Origin: DATFDN01 sp963767645
GTDB lineage: Bacteria; Pseudomonadota; Alphaproteobacteria; Acetobacterales; Acetobacteraceae
Length of the DNA: 64,000 bases
Direction of reading: 5' to 3'
NCBI GenBank assembly: GCA_963767645.1
Contig: CAVYEW010000005.1
Coordinates: 62,001-126,000, forward strand
Part shown: positions 16,654 to 26,045 of the stretch, in pieces
Layout: every line of letters begins with the position of its first letter
How positions within the stretch are numbered: position 1 is the first letter of the stretch
The notes under the pieces: model-generated
Told to the model about the DNA's origin: nothing
What the model saw: only the letters and a program-made list of their open reading frames with translations
The model's database searches: none
Made by a program: the position numbers and the translations under genes

Positions 16654-17652
16654 CCCGAACTCCTTCGCCAGCAACGTATAGGACCGCCGCCGCGCCTCCG
16701 CGTCATGGACGGTGGTGAGCACGGCGATCTCCTCCACTTCGTGCTCTGCGGCCAGGGCGCGCAGCTTCGCCGCCGCGACCTCCGGCGTGCCCCAGATCGA
16801 GCGGGCGCGCATCCGCTCCAGCCGCAGCCGCTCGCCCTCGGTATAGGTCTGGGCCAGCGCCTCCTCCGGCGAGGGCAGGGCGATGAACTCGCCCCGGTCG
16901 CGGCGCAGCCGCTGCAATTCGCGCGAGGCGAACAGATGCGCCGCTTCCGCTTCCGTCTCCGCCGCGACCGCCCAGACGCAGAGCGCGGCATGCGGGACGG
17001 GATGACGCGCGCTCGGACGGTACTGCGCGCGATACAGGGCCAGCGCCTGCTCGGTGCCGCGTCCGTCGGTGATGAAGTGGGCGAAGCAATAAGGCAGGCC
17101 GAAATAGGCGGCAACCTGCGCGCCGTAGTCGGAGCTGCCGAGAATCCAGACCTCCGGCTCTGTCGGGCCGGCCGGCTGCGCAATCATGCCCCGGAACGGA
17201 TGGCCCTCCACCAGTTCCTCGCCGCGCACCCAGGCTAGCAGGTCGCGCACCTGCGCGGGGAAGTTCTCCGCCGCCGTGTCGGCGAGAGGGTTCAGCGCGA
17301 AGGCGGTGCGCTGGTCCGATCCGGGCGCGCGGCCAAGCCCGAGATCGATCCGCCCCGGCGCGATCGCCTCCAATACCCGGAACTGCTCGGCGACCTTGAG
17401 GCTGGAATAGTGCGGCAGCATCACGCCGGCGCTGCCCACCCGGATGCGCGTGGTGGTCGCGGCGATGGCGGCCATCAGCACCTCCGGCGCGGTGCCGGCG
17501 ATGCTCTGCGTGTTGTGGTGCTCGGCAAGCCAGTAGCGGGCATAGCCGAGCGCCTCGCAATGCCGTGCGAGCGCCAGGCTTTCGCGCACCGACTGCGCCG
17601 GGGTGCGGCCGGTGACGATGGTGGACTGGTCGAGCACCGAAAGCCGGATCAT
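16618..17652 (-). CDS. LLM-class flavin-dependent oxidoreductase (bacterial luciferase-like)
   Basis: A 344-residue luciferase-like monooxygenase starting MIRLSVLDQSTIVTG. The visible motifs are YARYWLAEHHN, VGSAGVMLPHYSSLKVAEQF, GRIDLGLGRAPGSDQ and VWILGSSDYGAQVAAYFGLPY, which match the YhbW-type subgroup in this superfamily. The ATG at 17650-17652 is used; the frame stays open further upstream through a REP-like repeat but that extension has no family resemblance. Its 3' end overlaps the convergent small membrane gene. Substrate unknown. Confidence 0.92.
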   Translation of the reverse strand: MIRLSVLDQSTIVTGRTPAQSVRESLALARHCEALGYARYWLAEHHNTQSIAGTAPEVLMAAIAATTTRIRVGSAGVMLPHYSSLKVAEQFRVLEAIAPGRIDLGLGRAPGSDQRTAFALNPLADTAAENFPAQVRDLLAWVRGEELVEGHPFRGMIAQPAGPTEPEVWILGSSDYGAQVAAYFGLPYCFAHFITDGRGTEQALALYRAQYRPSARHPVPHAALCVWAVAAETEAEAAHLFASRELQRLRRDRGEFIALPSPEEALAQTYTEGERLRLERMRARSIWGTPEVAAAKLRALAAEHEVEEIAVLTTVHDAEARRRSYTLLAKEFGLAAEHVARAAE

Positions 17653-17722
17653 CGCGTCGTTCTCCCTTCTCCTCAGAGAAGGCGTGCCAAGGCCCGGACG
17701 CAACCCCGGCTGGCCACAGCGG

Positions 17723-17844
17723 TCCCTCCCCCCGGCCCCCTCCCGCAAGGGGAGGGGGAGTCGCCTACCACGTCCCCCTCCCCTTACGGGAGGGGACAGG
17801 GGAGGGGTGAAATGGCGCGTCGATACAGTCAGCCTGAAAACGCA
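17723..17844. repeat. REP-like palindromic repeat, copy 1
   Basis: About 122 bp that occur again at 38964-39086 with about 90 percent identity by eye. The core is an inverted repeat: CTCCCGCAAGGGGAGGGG pairs with CCCCTCCCCTTACGGGAG around a loop of about 17 bases, followed by a conserved tail ending CAGTCAGCCTGAAAACGCA. Both copies sit just outside a coding gene. This is an intergenic palindrome, probably a REP/RUP-type element. Confidence 0.8.
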
Positions 17845-17878
17845 ATAAGCCGTCCAGGCATCCAGCGAGCGCGGACGC

Positions 17879-18210
17879 GACTGGGGTGTTACGAGCATCT
17901 ACGCCGGCTGCTCGCCCGAGCGCGTCCCGGAGTTACTCGACGTGATCTGCGCCGAGCTGAAGCGGGCTGCTGCGGGAATCACGGAAACGGATTTCACCTG
18001 GGCCAGGAACAGGGTGCTGGCCCAGCTCGCGACCGCCCGCGAAAGCCCACTCCGAACCGCCCACGGCATCGCTTGGTCCGTATTCGCGGCCAGCTGTCGG
18101 CACCCGAGCCGATCATGCGGGAGATAGTGGCGGTCACGCCGGAAGACATAGCGCAGGCCGCTGCGCAGCTGCTTGCCGGCCCGCCAGATTCAGTAATTGA
18201 TCTTGCGCGA
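17879..18210 (+). pseudogene. M16 (pitrilysin/processing-protease family) C-terminal relic
   Basis: The frame at 17879-18085 reads SIYAGCSPERVPELLDVICA and KRAAAGITETDFTWARN, then LATARESPLRTAHGIAWSVFA. The homology continues after about 18087 in another frame as GQLSAPEPIMREIVAVTPED and IAQAAAQLLAGPP. This is the end of the second domain of M16 zinc-peptidase homologues. The N-terminal zinc-binding HxxEH half is absent and one frameshift is present. It lies between the REP-like repeat and the DUF3857 gene. The rest of the gap at 17653-18321 holds nothing else. Confidence 0.75.
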
Positions 18211-18321
18211 GATGGCGGCCGAATGAACAATATTCCTTGGCACCCGCACGACGCATGCGCCCAGTATCGCAGCTGCACTCGCGACTCTATACACGGCAAT
18301 AGCGCATAGGAGGTCCAGTTC

Positions 18322-20208
18322 GTGCGTGAAGCTTCACCAAGAATAGCTGTCATTTGGCTTTCCGCCGGCACCCTTCTCGTCCTCTCTCACGCCAGCTCGG
18401 CCGAGGTCACATTCAAGAAGCTCGCGGTCGAGACCACTCTTCAGGCCGACGGAACCTACACCCAGCTCTATCACGCCGAAACCGTTGCCAGCGACAGCGA
18501 GACTGCGCGGCGCATGGGACAGATGCCGCTCGCGTTCAATCCCTCGCTGGAGAAACTCGAGATTGTCGAAGCCTACACGCTGAAGCAGGACGGCACGCGC
18601 AAGGACGTGGACGCCGGCGCGATCAGATCCCAGCTCCCGCCGGCGGTGCAGGGCGCTCCCATGTTCACCGACGTGCTGGAGAAAGTCGTCATCTTCCCCG
18701 ACCTCGCGCCGCGCGATACCCGGGTGATCACCTACCGGCGGCAGATCCTGCATCCGTTGTTCCCCGGCCAGTTCATCGTGGGGGGCGACTTCCCGCGCAA
18801 CGAGGTCTGGGACGACGCGCAAATCACCATCACTGCGCCCGCCGCCTGCAAGCTGCGCACCGAAAGCGTCGAAGTGCCGTTCGAGACCCATGCCGAAGGT
18901 GACCGTATCGTCTACGCTTGGCACTACAGCGCGCCGGTTCCGGCGCGAGAGCAGTACGCCCTCGCCCCCATCGACCGGCGCCCGCGCCTATTCGCCTCCA
19001 GCTTCCCCGACTACGACGCGATGGCCGCCGCCTATCGCGCGCTGGCGGCGCCGAAGGAGGCGGTCACGCAAGCGGTCCAGGCGGAGGCCGACGCGATCAC
19101 CAACGGCATCACCGACCGGCGCGAGCAGGCGGGCGCGCTCTATGACTGGGTGAGCCGGCATATCCGCTACGTTGCGATCTATCTGAACCGCGAAGCCATC
19201 GAGCCGCACGCGGCGGAGACGGTGCTCGCCAACGGCTATGGCGACTGCAAGGACCATGTCGTTCTGCTCGCCGCGCTGCTCAAGGCGAAGGGCATCGACA
19301 GCCGGACGGTGGCGATCAACCTCGGCACCGCCTACACGCTCAGCGGCCCGCCGACGCTGGCCCAGCTCAACCATGTGATCACCTACATTCCGGAATTCGA
19401 CCTCTACGCCAACTCGACGCTCGGCGTGGCTGCTTTCGGCACGCTGCTGACCTCGGAATAGGGCAAGCCGATCGTGATGATCGGCGCGGATGGAAGCGCG
19501 CTGCGCCGTCTGCCGATGCTGGCCCCGGAAGCGATGAAGCTGGAAACGGAGACTGATGCCAGCCTGATGCCGGACGGGCAGATCGTCGGCGCGACCATCA
19601 CGACAGGAACCGGACCAAGCGCGCTCATCCTTCGCTTCCTCTCGCGCGCGTTCCAGCCGCACGGCCGGGAAGCGCGGGACGTGGCCGAGCGCCAGCTCGC
19701 CTCGCTGGGCGAGAACGGGACGGGCAGCTTCCTGATGCCGGATATCAACTCGCTGGCGCCGGAGGCGACGGCGGTCGGGAACTTTACGCTGGAGCCGCAG
19801 CCGGGATTGCTGGAAGGCGACGCCTTCACCCTGCCGCTCGGACTGACGTTGTTCACGCGCCCCGGCGACTTCCTGCTCGGGCCGGCAAACAGACTGTCGC
19901 TTCCGGAAGATGAGCCGGTTCCCTGCCTGCCCGGTCAGCAGGTGGAGGAACTGTCGCTCGTGCTGCCGAAGGACCGCGCGCCCACCAAGCTGCCAAAGGA
20001 GCAGCGGATCGAGCAAGGACCATTCCGCTATCTCTCACACTGGTCGATGCACGACAACGTCGTAACGGCGCATCGCGAGCTCACGTCGCGAATCGACCAA
20101 CCGCTCTGCGAGGGCACACTGCGACCACAGGCCGCCGAGATGCTGCGGCTGATCCGCCGCGACCGGCAGGCGACGATCGCACTGGCGCCCGCCTCGGCAA
20201 CCGAATAG
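18322..20208 (+). pseudogene. DUF3857/transglutaminase-like secreted protein, split by one TAG
   Basis: GTG 18322 follows AGGAGG. The product has a signal peptide (LSAGTLLVLSHASSAEV), a DUF3857 beta domain and a transglutaminase-like domain with the catalytic GYGDCKDH and LNHVITY. The frame stops at TAG 19459-19461 after FGTLLTSE, yet the same frame continues at once as GKPIVMIGADGS to 20208. Related proteins have EYGKP here, so TAC appears changed to TAG. Both halves keep good coding character, so the change is recent, read through, or an error. The full product would be 628 residues. Confidence 0.75.
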
Positions 20209-20223
20209 TGCGACTCCTCCGCC

Positions 20224-21495
20224 TCAGAACGCCACCTCGCCGAAGATCGCCTTCAGCACCGCATAGAGCGCGCCGCCGACCAGGAAACCCACCAGCGTGC
20301 CGTTCACCCGCACGAACTGAAGGTCCTTGCCGACCCGCAGCTCGACCTTCTCGGTGATCGTGGCCGTGTCCCAGTTGCCCACCACCTGGGCGATGAACTC
20401 GGCGACGCGGGTCTGCGCCGCCGGCAGCATGGTGCGCACCACGCCCTCGGCGGCGTCCTGCACGCGCCGGCGCGCGGCGGGATCGGTCTCGATCAGCGCA
20501 CCCAGATTGGCCAGCGCCCCCTCGATCGCCGCCATCGTCCGCCCGTTCGGCCGGGCGGCGTCCGCTTCCAAAGCGAGGCGCAGCCGCGCCCACAGATCCC
20601 ACATCCAGGCCAGCACCGTCTCGTGCGCCAGCACCCGGCGCAGCGCGGCGCCGATCTCCGCGGCGCGCTGCGGGTCCTCCTCCATGCGGGCGATCTCGCG
20701 GCGCACCCACTCGTCGAAGGCGGCGCGCAGCTCCGAGCCGTCCGGGCTCATCTTCTCAAGCTCGGCCTCGACCATCGCCAGCACACGGCGCGCGACCGAG
20801 GCGCCGATCGCCCAGCCCACCAGCCGGCCGCCCTGTTCGCTCACCCGCTCCTCGATCGCCGCCTGAAGCTGGTCGTGCTTGCTCGCGATCAGCTCCTTGA
20901 ACTGCTCCAGCATGAACCCGAACACTTCCTGGTGCCGGCCGCCCTCCACCATGCCGCGCAAGGCCCGGGCGACCACCCGCCCGGCTTCCCGGCCGCCGAT
21001 CATGCGCGGCACCATGCGGGCGACCAGCCGCCGCGCGCGCCCGTCCTCGACCGAGGCGAGGATACGCGGCAGCGTGCTGGCCAGCGCCTCGGCCGTCGGA
21101 CGGGCCGAGACCGGGTCGGCGAGGAAGCGGTGCAGGATGCCGGGCAGGTCGAGCCGATGCAGCACGTTCGCCACCTCGGCCCCGGTGAAGACGTGGTTGG
21201 CGACGAAGCGCCCCAGCGCGCGGCCGAGCCGTTCCTTCTCGTGCGGGATGATGGCGGTGTGCGGGATCGGGATGCCGAGCGGGTGGCGGAACAGGGCCGT
21301 GACCGCGAACCAATCGGCGATGCCGCCGACAAACCCGGCCTTGGCGGAGGCTTGCAGCCAGGCCGTCCCGGCGCCCGGCGGCAAGGCATAGCTGAGGAGG
21401 ATCAAGCCGACCATCAGCACCAGCAGCCATGCCGCGAGGGCCTTGTGCCGGGCGAGGGAGCGCCGTGCCGCAAAGTCGGGATCGGGATGGGTCAT
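20224..21495 (-). CDS. DUF445 (YjiN-type) membrane protein
   Basis: A 423-residue protein with an N-terminal helix (ALAAWLLVLMVGLILLSYAL), the DUF445 signature GFVGGIADWFAVTALFRHPL and GIPIPHTAIIPHEKERLGRA, a long charged helical middle and a C-terminal helix (GFLVGGALYAVLKAIFGEV). The family is membrane-bound and biochemically uncharacterised. Its 3' end is 15 bases from the DUF3857 gene, tail to tail. No operon partner is visible. Confidence 0.92.
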   Translation of the reverse strand: MTHPDPDFAARRSLARHKALAAWLLVLMVGLILLSYALPPGAGTAWLQASAKAGFVGGIADWFAVTALFRHPLGIPIPHTAIIPHEKERLGRALGRFVANHVFTGAEVANVLHRLDLPGILHRFLADPVSARPTAEALASTLPRILASVEDGRARRLVARMVPRMIGGREAGRVVARALRGMVEGGRHQEVFGFMLEQFKELIASKHDQLQAAIEERVSEQGGRLVGWAIGASVARRVLAMVEAELEKMSPDGSELRAAFDEWVRREIARMEEDPQRAAEIGAALRRVLAHETVLAWMWDLWARLRLALEADAARPNGRTMAAIEGALANLGALIETDPAARRRVQDAAEGVVRTMLPAAQTRVAEFIAQVVGNWDTATITEKVELRVGKDLQFVRVNGTLVGFLVGGALYAVLKAIFGEVAF

Positions 21496-21611
21496 GCGCG
21501 CCTACATATGCGCGATCGCGTCCGCCTTCATGCCCACCACGATTGCCGGTCAGGGCTGCGGACGGCGGCGGGGATGGCCCCCGCTTGCCGCCATCCGCGT
21601 TGGACAGAGTG

Positions 21612-21943
21612 TTAGCGTGTCACTTGCGTGTGGCCGGTCATGGGGTTGGTCGGCCCTTGGACGGGAGTTGCGACGCCCTGATCCGTCCCCCGGCCAGCGG
21701 CCATATTATCCTGCTGAGCCTCGCGCGCCTGCGCCGGCAGACCGGGCACTGCGGCCGAGCGCGGTGCCGCGTAACCCGGTGAACCTTCCGGCGAACCCAT
21801 CGAGGTCGTGGTTTGGTTCCCGACCGCCGCATTGCCGCCACCGCCAACTCACCGCCACCACCGCCGCCGCCACCGGCCTGGGCAAACGCTGTGCCGCCGG
21901 ACAGTGCCAGGACCGCCGCGGCCGCGAGAAGAGCTGTTCTCAT
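21612..21943 (-). pseudogene. Gly-rich small secreted protein with a frameshift in the glycine run
   Basis: From ATG 21943 the frame reads a classic signal peptide (MRTALLAAAAVLALSGGTAF, cut after FAQA) and a run of eight glycines. It then passes into an unnatural Arg-rich frame. The homologous continuation is in another frame from about 21830: GNAAVGNQTTTSMGSPEG, GLPAQAREAQQDNMAAG, ending HTQVTR at 21612. The glycine codon run (GGC/GGT) is where the shift lies. Joined, the protein would be about 110 residues, periplasmic and disordered. The function is unknown. Confidence 0.55.
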
Positions 21944-22106
21944 CGAAGACTCCTTGTGTCTGTGCCTTTCGGGTGGCCGGCCAGCCGGATGGTCCCACCG
22001 GCGCCACGAACGAGCCGCACTCCTAACGCGAGAAGGCATAGAAAGTTCGTTTGCGTAAAGGGCGGCTTTTCCTTGCATGGCTCGCAACTTCGTGCAGAAC
22101 GGGCCG

Positions 22107-22781
22107 ATGCGCGCTCTGCTCGCCTGCCTGCTCGTCTTCCTGCTTGCACAAGCTGCCGGTGCGGCAACGCGCGCCTCGCCTTTCGGTTTGTGCGAGCAGG
22201 CCGCGGCGCGGGCGGAGACGGCGCGCGGTCTGCCTGGCGGATTGCTGCCCGCCCTTGCCCGGGTAGAGAGCGGCCGGCCCGACGCCGCCGGAGTGGTCCG
22301 CCCCTGGCCGTGGACGATCGATGTGGACGGGCAGGGGCACTTCTTTGCCAACAAGGAAGAAGCGGTGTCGGCGGTGCGCGCTCTGCAGGCGGGCGGAGCC
22401 CGCTCGATCGATGTCGGCTGCCTGCAGGTGAACCTTCTTCACCACCCCAGCGCCTTTCCGACCTTGGAGGCGGCGTTCGATCCAGCCGTGAATGCGCTCT
22501 ATGCCGCGCAATTCCTTTCCGCCCTGCACGCACGCGACAATGACTGGGCGCACGCGATCGCCGCCTACCACTCCGAGACGCGACTTCTGGGCTCCGCCTA
22601 TCGCGCCCGCGTGCTGGCGATCTGGCATGCCGGGGAGGCCGGGGCCGACATCCGGGAGCCTACCGATCCGCGTCGCGCCGCCTACGCGGACTTCCTGCCT
22701 CGTAGCGCGCGCTATGCCGCGTTCGCAGGCTGCAAATGCGTCAGCGCCCCCGGCCAACGCGCCGCCTGCCGCTGCGACTGA
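22107..22781 (+). CDS. Lytic transglycosylase-like secreted protein
   Basis: A 224-residue protein with a signal peptide (MRALLACLLVFLLAQAAGAA) and a compact SLT-fold domain. The candidate catalytic glutamate is in LLPALARVESGRPD; then come WPWTIDVDGQGHFFANKEEA and SIDVGCLQVNL, and AIAAYHSE. The arrangement resembles the transglycosylases found with flagellar or secretion genes, but none of those are nearby. The C-terminus is Cys-rich (AGCKCVSAPGQRAACRCD). An in-frame ATG at 22077 would add 10 residues before the signal peptide. The next gene is parE, 64 bases downstream. Confidence 0.8.
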   Translation: MRALLACLLVFLLAQAAGAATRASPFGLCEQAAARAETARGLPGGLLPALARVESGRPDAAGVVRPWPWTIDVDGQGHFFANKEEAVSAVRALQAGGARSIDVGCLQVNLLHHPSAFPTLEAAFDPAVNALYAAQFLSALHARDNDWAHAIAAYHSETRLLGSAYRARVLAIWHAGEAGADIREPTDPRRAAYADFLPRSARYAAFAGCKCVSAPGQRAACRCD

Positions 22782-22845
22782 CGCATTCAGCTTGCGTCCG
22801 ATGCCGCCCGATCTATACGGTGCGCGCGAAGCTCAGGAACACAGC

Positions 22846-24843
22846 ATGAACAACTTGTTCGGCTCGGCGCGTGCCAGGAGCGCCGGGCGGGAGGCGGACA
22901 GCTATTCCGCCAAGGACATCGAGGTCTTGGAAGGGCTGGAGCCGGTCCGGCGCCGTCCGGGGATGTATATCGGCGGCACCGACGATACGGCGCTGCACCA
23001 CTTGGCGTCCGAGATCCTGGACAACGCCATGGACGAAGCAGTGGCCGGCCACGCCAGCTTCATCGAGGTCAGCCTGGAGGCGGGCAACTGGCTGACGGTG
23101 CGCGACAATGGCCGCGGCATCCCGGTCGACCCGCACCCGAAGTTCAAGAACCTGAGCGCGCTCGAGGTGATCCTGACCACGCTGCACTCGGGCGGCAAGT
23201 TCGGCGGCAAGGCCTACGCCACCTCCGGCGGCCTGCACGGCGTCGGCAGCTCGGTGGTGAACGCGCTGTCCGAAGCGATGGAGGTCGAGGTCGCGCGCGA
23301 TCGCATCCTCTGGCGGCAACGCTATGCGCGCGGCAAACGAGCGAGCAAGCTCGTAAACGCCGGCGCCGTCCACAACCGTCGCGGCACCACCATCCGCTTC
23401 AAGCCCGATCCGCAGATCTTCGGCACGCTCGCGTTCAGCCCGGCGCGGCTGTATCGGCTCTGCCGGTCGAAGGCCTACCTGTTCCGGGGCGTGGAAATCC
23501 GCTGGACCTGCGATCCCGCGCTGCTGCGGGCGGGCAAGGACGAGACGCCCGCCGAGGCCGTGCTGCACTTTCCGGGCGGGCTGCGCGACAGCCTGGAGGA
23601 GGATATCGGCGAGGCGGCGCGCGTGCTGCCGGTTCCCTGGGCAGGGGAAGCCGACCTGCCGGCCGGCGCGGACGGGCAGAGCGGCGGCCGGGCGGAATGG
23701 GCGGTCGTCTGGCTGGAATCCGCCGAGGGCTTCCTGCACTCCTACTGCAATACGGTGCCGACGCCGCTCGGGGGCACGCACGAGACCGGCTTCCGGGCGG
23801 CGCTGGTCAAGGGATTGCGCGCCTGGGGCGAGCACCGGGGCAACAAGCGGGCCGGAAACGTGGTCGCGGAGGATCTGCTTGCGCCGATGGCGGCCAAGCT
23901 GTCCGTCTTCGTCCGCGATCCGCAGTTCCAGGGCCAGACCAAGGAGAAGCTGACCAGCTCCGAGGCGACCCGGCTGACCGAGGCGGCGCTGCGCGACCGG
24001 TTCGATCACTGGCTGGCAGGCGACCCGGCGCAGGCCGACAACCTGCTCGCCTTCGTGATCGAACGCGCCGAGGAGCGGCTGCGCCGCAAGGAAAGCCGCG
24101 ACACCGCGCGCAAGTCGCCGACGCGCCGGCTCCGCCTGCCCGGCAAGCTCACCGACTGCACCAGCGAGAACGCGGCGGAGACCGAAATCTTTCTGGTCGA
24201 GGGCGACAGCGCCGGCGGCTCGGCCAAGCAGGCGCGCAACCGCGAGACCCAGGCGGTGCTGCCGCTGCGGGGCAAGATCCTGAACGTCGCCTCGGCCTCG
24301 GCGGACAAGCTCCGACAGAATCAGGAGCTGAAGGATTTGATCGAGGCGCTGGGCTGCGGCATCGGCGAGCGGTTCGACCGCGCCCGCCTGCGCTACGGCC
24401 GCATCATCATCATGACCGACGCCGACGTGGACGGCGCGCACATCGCCTCGCTGCTGATGACGTTCTTCTACCGCGAGCTGCCCGAATTGGTGCGCCACGG
24501 CCATGTCTACCTGGCCCAACCGCCGCTGTATCGCCTGACGCACGGGGCGAAGTCGGTCTATGCAATGAACGACGCCGACCGGGAACGGAAGGTGAAGCGG
24601 GAGTTCAAGCAAGGCGCCAAGGTCGAGGTCAGCCGCTTCAAGGGCCTTGGCGAGATGCCGCCGGCGCAGCTCAAGGAGACGACGATGGACCCGGCTCGGC
24701 GCACGCTGCTCAAGGTGCTGGCGCCGGCCGAGGAGCGGGCGCGGACCAACGAGCTCGTGGAGAGCCTGATGGGCCGTCGTCCGGAGCTGCGCTTCCAGTT
24801 CATCCAGGAGCGGGCGCGCACGGTGGAAGAGGTGGATGTGTAG
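22846..24843 (+). CDS. parE: DNA topoisomerase IV subunit B
   Basis: The ATPase subunit of topoisomerase IV, which separates replicated chromosomes together with ParC. The 665-residue product starts MNNLFG at 22846. It has the GHKL ATPase motifs (EILDNAMDEA, RDNGRGIPVD, SGGLHGVGSSVVNALS), a transducer domain, and the TOPRIM motifs VEGDSAGGSAKQARNRETQA and MTDADVDGAHIASLLM. It ends with RARTVEEVDV. A longer upstream frame overlaps the transglycosylase gene and is not used. The length and alphaproteobacterial NNLF start favour ParE over GyrB. parC is not in the window. Confidence 0.95.
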   Translation: MNNLFGSARARSAGREADSYSAKDIEVLEGLEPVRRRPGMYIGGTDDTALHHLASEILDNAMDEAVAGHASFIEVSLEAGNWLTVRDNGRGIPVDPHPKFKNLSALEVILTTLHSGGKFGGKAYATSGGLHGVGSSVVNALSEAMEVEVARDRILWRQRYARGKRASKLVNAGAVHNRRGTTIRFKPDPQIFGTLAFSPARLYRLCRSKAYLFRGVEIRWTCDPALLRAGKDETPAEAVLHFPGGLRDSLEEDIGEAARVLPVPWAGEADLPAGADGQSGGRAEWAVVWLESAEGFLHSYCNTVPTPLGGTHETGFRAALVKGLRAWGEHRGNKRAGNVVAEDLLAPMAAKLSVFVRDPQFQGQTKEKLTSSEATRLTEAALRDRFDHWLAGDPAQADNLLAFVIERAEERLRRKESRDTARKSPTRRLRLPGKLTDCTSENAAETEIFLVEGDSAGGSAKQARNRETQAVLPLRGKILNVASASADKLRQNQELKDLIEALGCGIGERFDRARLRYGRIIIMTDADVDGAHIASLLMTFFYRELPELVRHGHVYLAQPPLYRLTHGAKSVYAMNDADRERKVKREFKQGAKVEVSRFKGLGEMPPAQLKETTMDPARRTLLKVLAPAEERARTNELVESLMGRRPELRFQFIQERARTVEEVDV

Positions 24844-24989
24844 CGGGGCAGCCCGATACCAGCCGCCTTGTGGCAACCGCTTCTGGTAAGGCGGACAGGG
24901 CAGCCGTTCAGCGTCCATCGCGCGTAGTCTGTGATTTGTTCCAGCGAGCAATAGGTTGTTCTATTTGGCGAACGACTTGACTCAGATAT

Positions 24990-26043
24990 TAGAGCGCGAT
25001 GAGGTCAGGTGGGTCCATATCCGGCATTGATGAAGTAATTTCGACACTCGATTGGTGTGAGTGTGTTGAGCGTCTGCGCGATAGCAGTGCAGACCGCCTC
25101 GATGGTCCGCTTGGCGGCCTTTCGCAGCCAATGCTTGAGCTTGGCAAAGAGCTGTTCGATCGGGTTCAGGTCGGGCGAGTATTTCGGCAAGAAGAACAAT
25201 CTGGCGCCGACCGAGCGGATGAGGCGGCGCACCGCCTTGCCCTTGTGGCTGCCGAGATTGTCGATGACGACGATGTCGCCAGGCCGCAGCGTCGGCAGCA
25301 GGAGCTTCTCGATATAGAGGCGGAAGCGTTCACCGTTGATCGGTCCGTCGATCAGCCAAGGTGCTTCCACACGGTCATGGCGCAGCGCGGCCAGAAAGGT
25401 CATGGTTTTCCAGCGCCGGTGTGGCACTTTGGCCTTCAGGCGCTGGCCGCGCGGTGCCCAGCCGCGCAGCGCGGCCATGTTCGTCTTGATCCAGGTTTCG
25501 TCAATAAACACCAACCGCTTGGGATCGACATCACCGCGGTAGCGCAACCACTGCGCGCGACGGCGCGCCACATCGGCGCGGTCCTGCTCGCTGGCAACAG
25601 GGTCTTTTTTTATCGTCAGCCTCTCGGTACGGACGAACGCCCACACCGAGCGATAATCGACCTTCAGGCCGCGCTCGGCCAGCTCGCCGACCAGACCGCG
25701 CAGGGTGAAATCACCACCCCGGCAGCGCTCCAGCAGCCAGTGCCGCCACGGGCCAGACAGCTTCTTCGGCCGATGCCCGCCCATCTTGCCAGGGCTGAAG
25801 CTGCCCGTCTCGCGCAGGCGCCGCACCCACTTGATCACCGTGCTGACGCCGACGCCGAAACGCGAGGCGGCCTGACGCCGCGACAGGCCGTCCCGCTCCA
25901 CCGCGGCGACAACGCGCTCGCGAAGGTCGTTCGAATAGGGTCGCGCCATCCATGCTGGCCTCCCACCCCAGCCACCAGGTTGAATCAGACTTGACCCGAT
26001 TCGGGAATCGCCTGGCGAGTCCACCTCTCCTCATCCCGCTCTA
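24990..26043. mobile_element. IS630-family insertion sequence
   Basis: The element is bounded by TA at 24990-24991 and 26042-26043, the TA target duplication expected of IS630/Tc1-type elements. The ends are inverted repeats of about 25 bp: the left reads TAGAGCGCGATGAGG and the right, reversed, TAGAGCGGGATGAGG, both continuing with AGGTGG. One intact transposase gene fills it. It has landed 2 bp before the start of the RusA-like gene. The flank at 24844-24989 holds no gene. Confidence 0.9.
25005..25949 (-). CDS. IS630-family transposase
   Basis: A 314-residue DDE transposase. The N-terminal helix-turn-helix (SNDLRERVVAAVERDGLSRR and FGVGVSTVIKWVRRL) binds the ends. The catalytic triad is visible in VFIDETWIKTNM (Asp), VVIDNLGSHKGK (Asp) and YSPDLNPIEQLFAKLK (Glu). 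The reading frame is intact and the start is taken at MARPYS, 25949. Nothing suggests that it is dead, so the element may be mobile. Confidence 0.95.
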   Translation of the reverse strand: MARPYSNDLRERVVAAVERDGLSRRQAASRFGVGVSTVIKWVRRLRETGSFSPGKMGGHRPKKLSGPWRHWLLERCRGGDFTLRGLVGELAERGLKVDYRSVWAFVRTERLTIKKDPVASEQDRADVARRRAQWLRYRGDVDPKRLVFIDETWIKTNMAALRGWAPRGQRLKAKVPHRRWKTMTFLAALRHDRVEAPWLIDGPINGERFRLYIEKLLLPTLRPGDIVVIDNLGSHKGKAVRRLIRSVGARLFFLPKYSPDLNPIEQLFAKLKHWLRKAAKRTIEAVCTAIAQTLNTLTPIECRNYFINAGYGPT

Positions 26044-26045
26044 GC

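Noticed and set aside
22813..24951. 712-codon open frame antisense to parE
   Set aside because: Composition and complete overlap with a clear housekeeping gene show that it is a GC-driven shadow.
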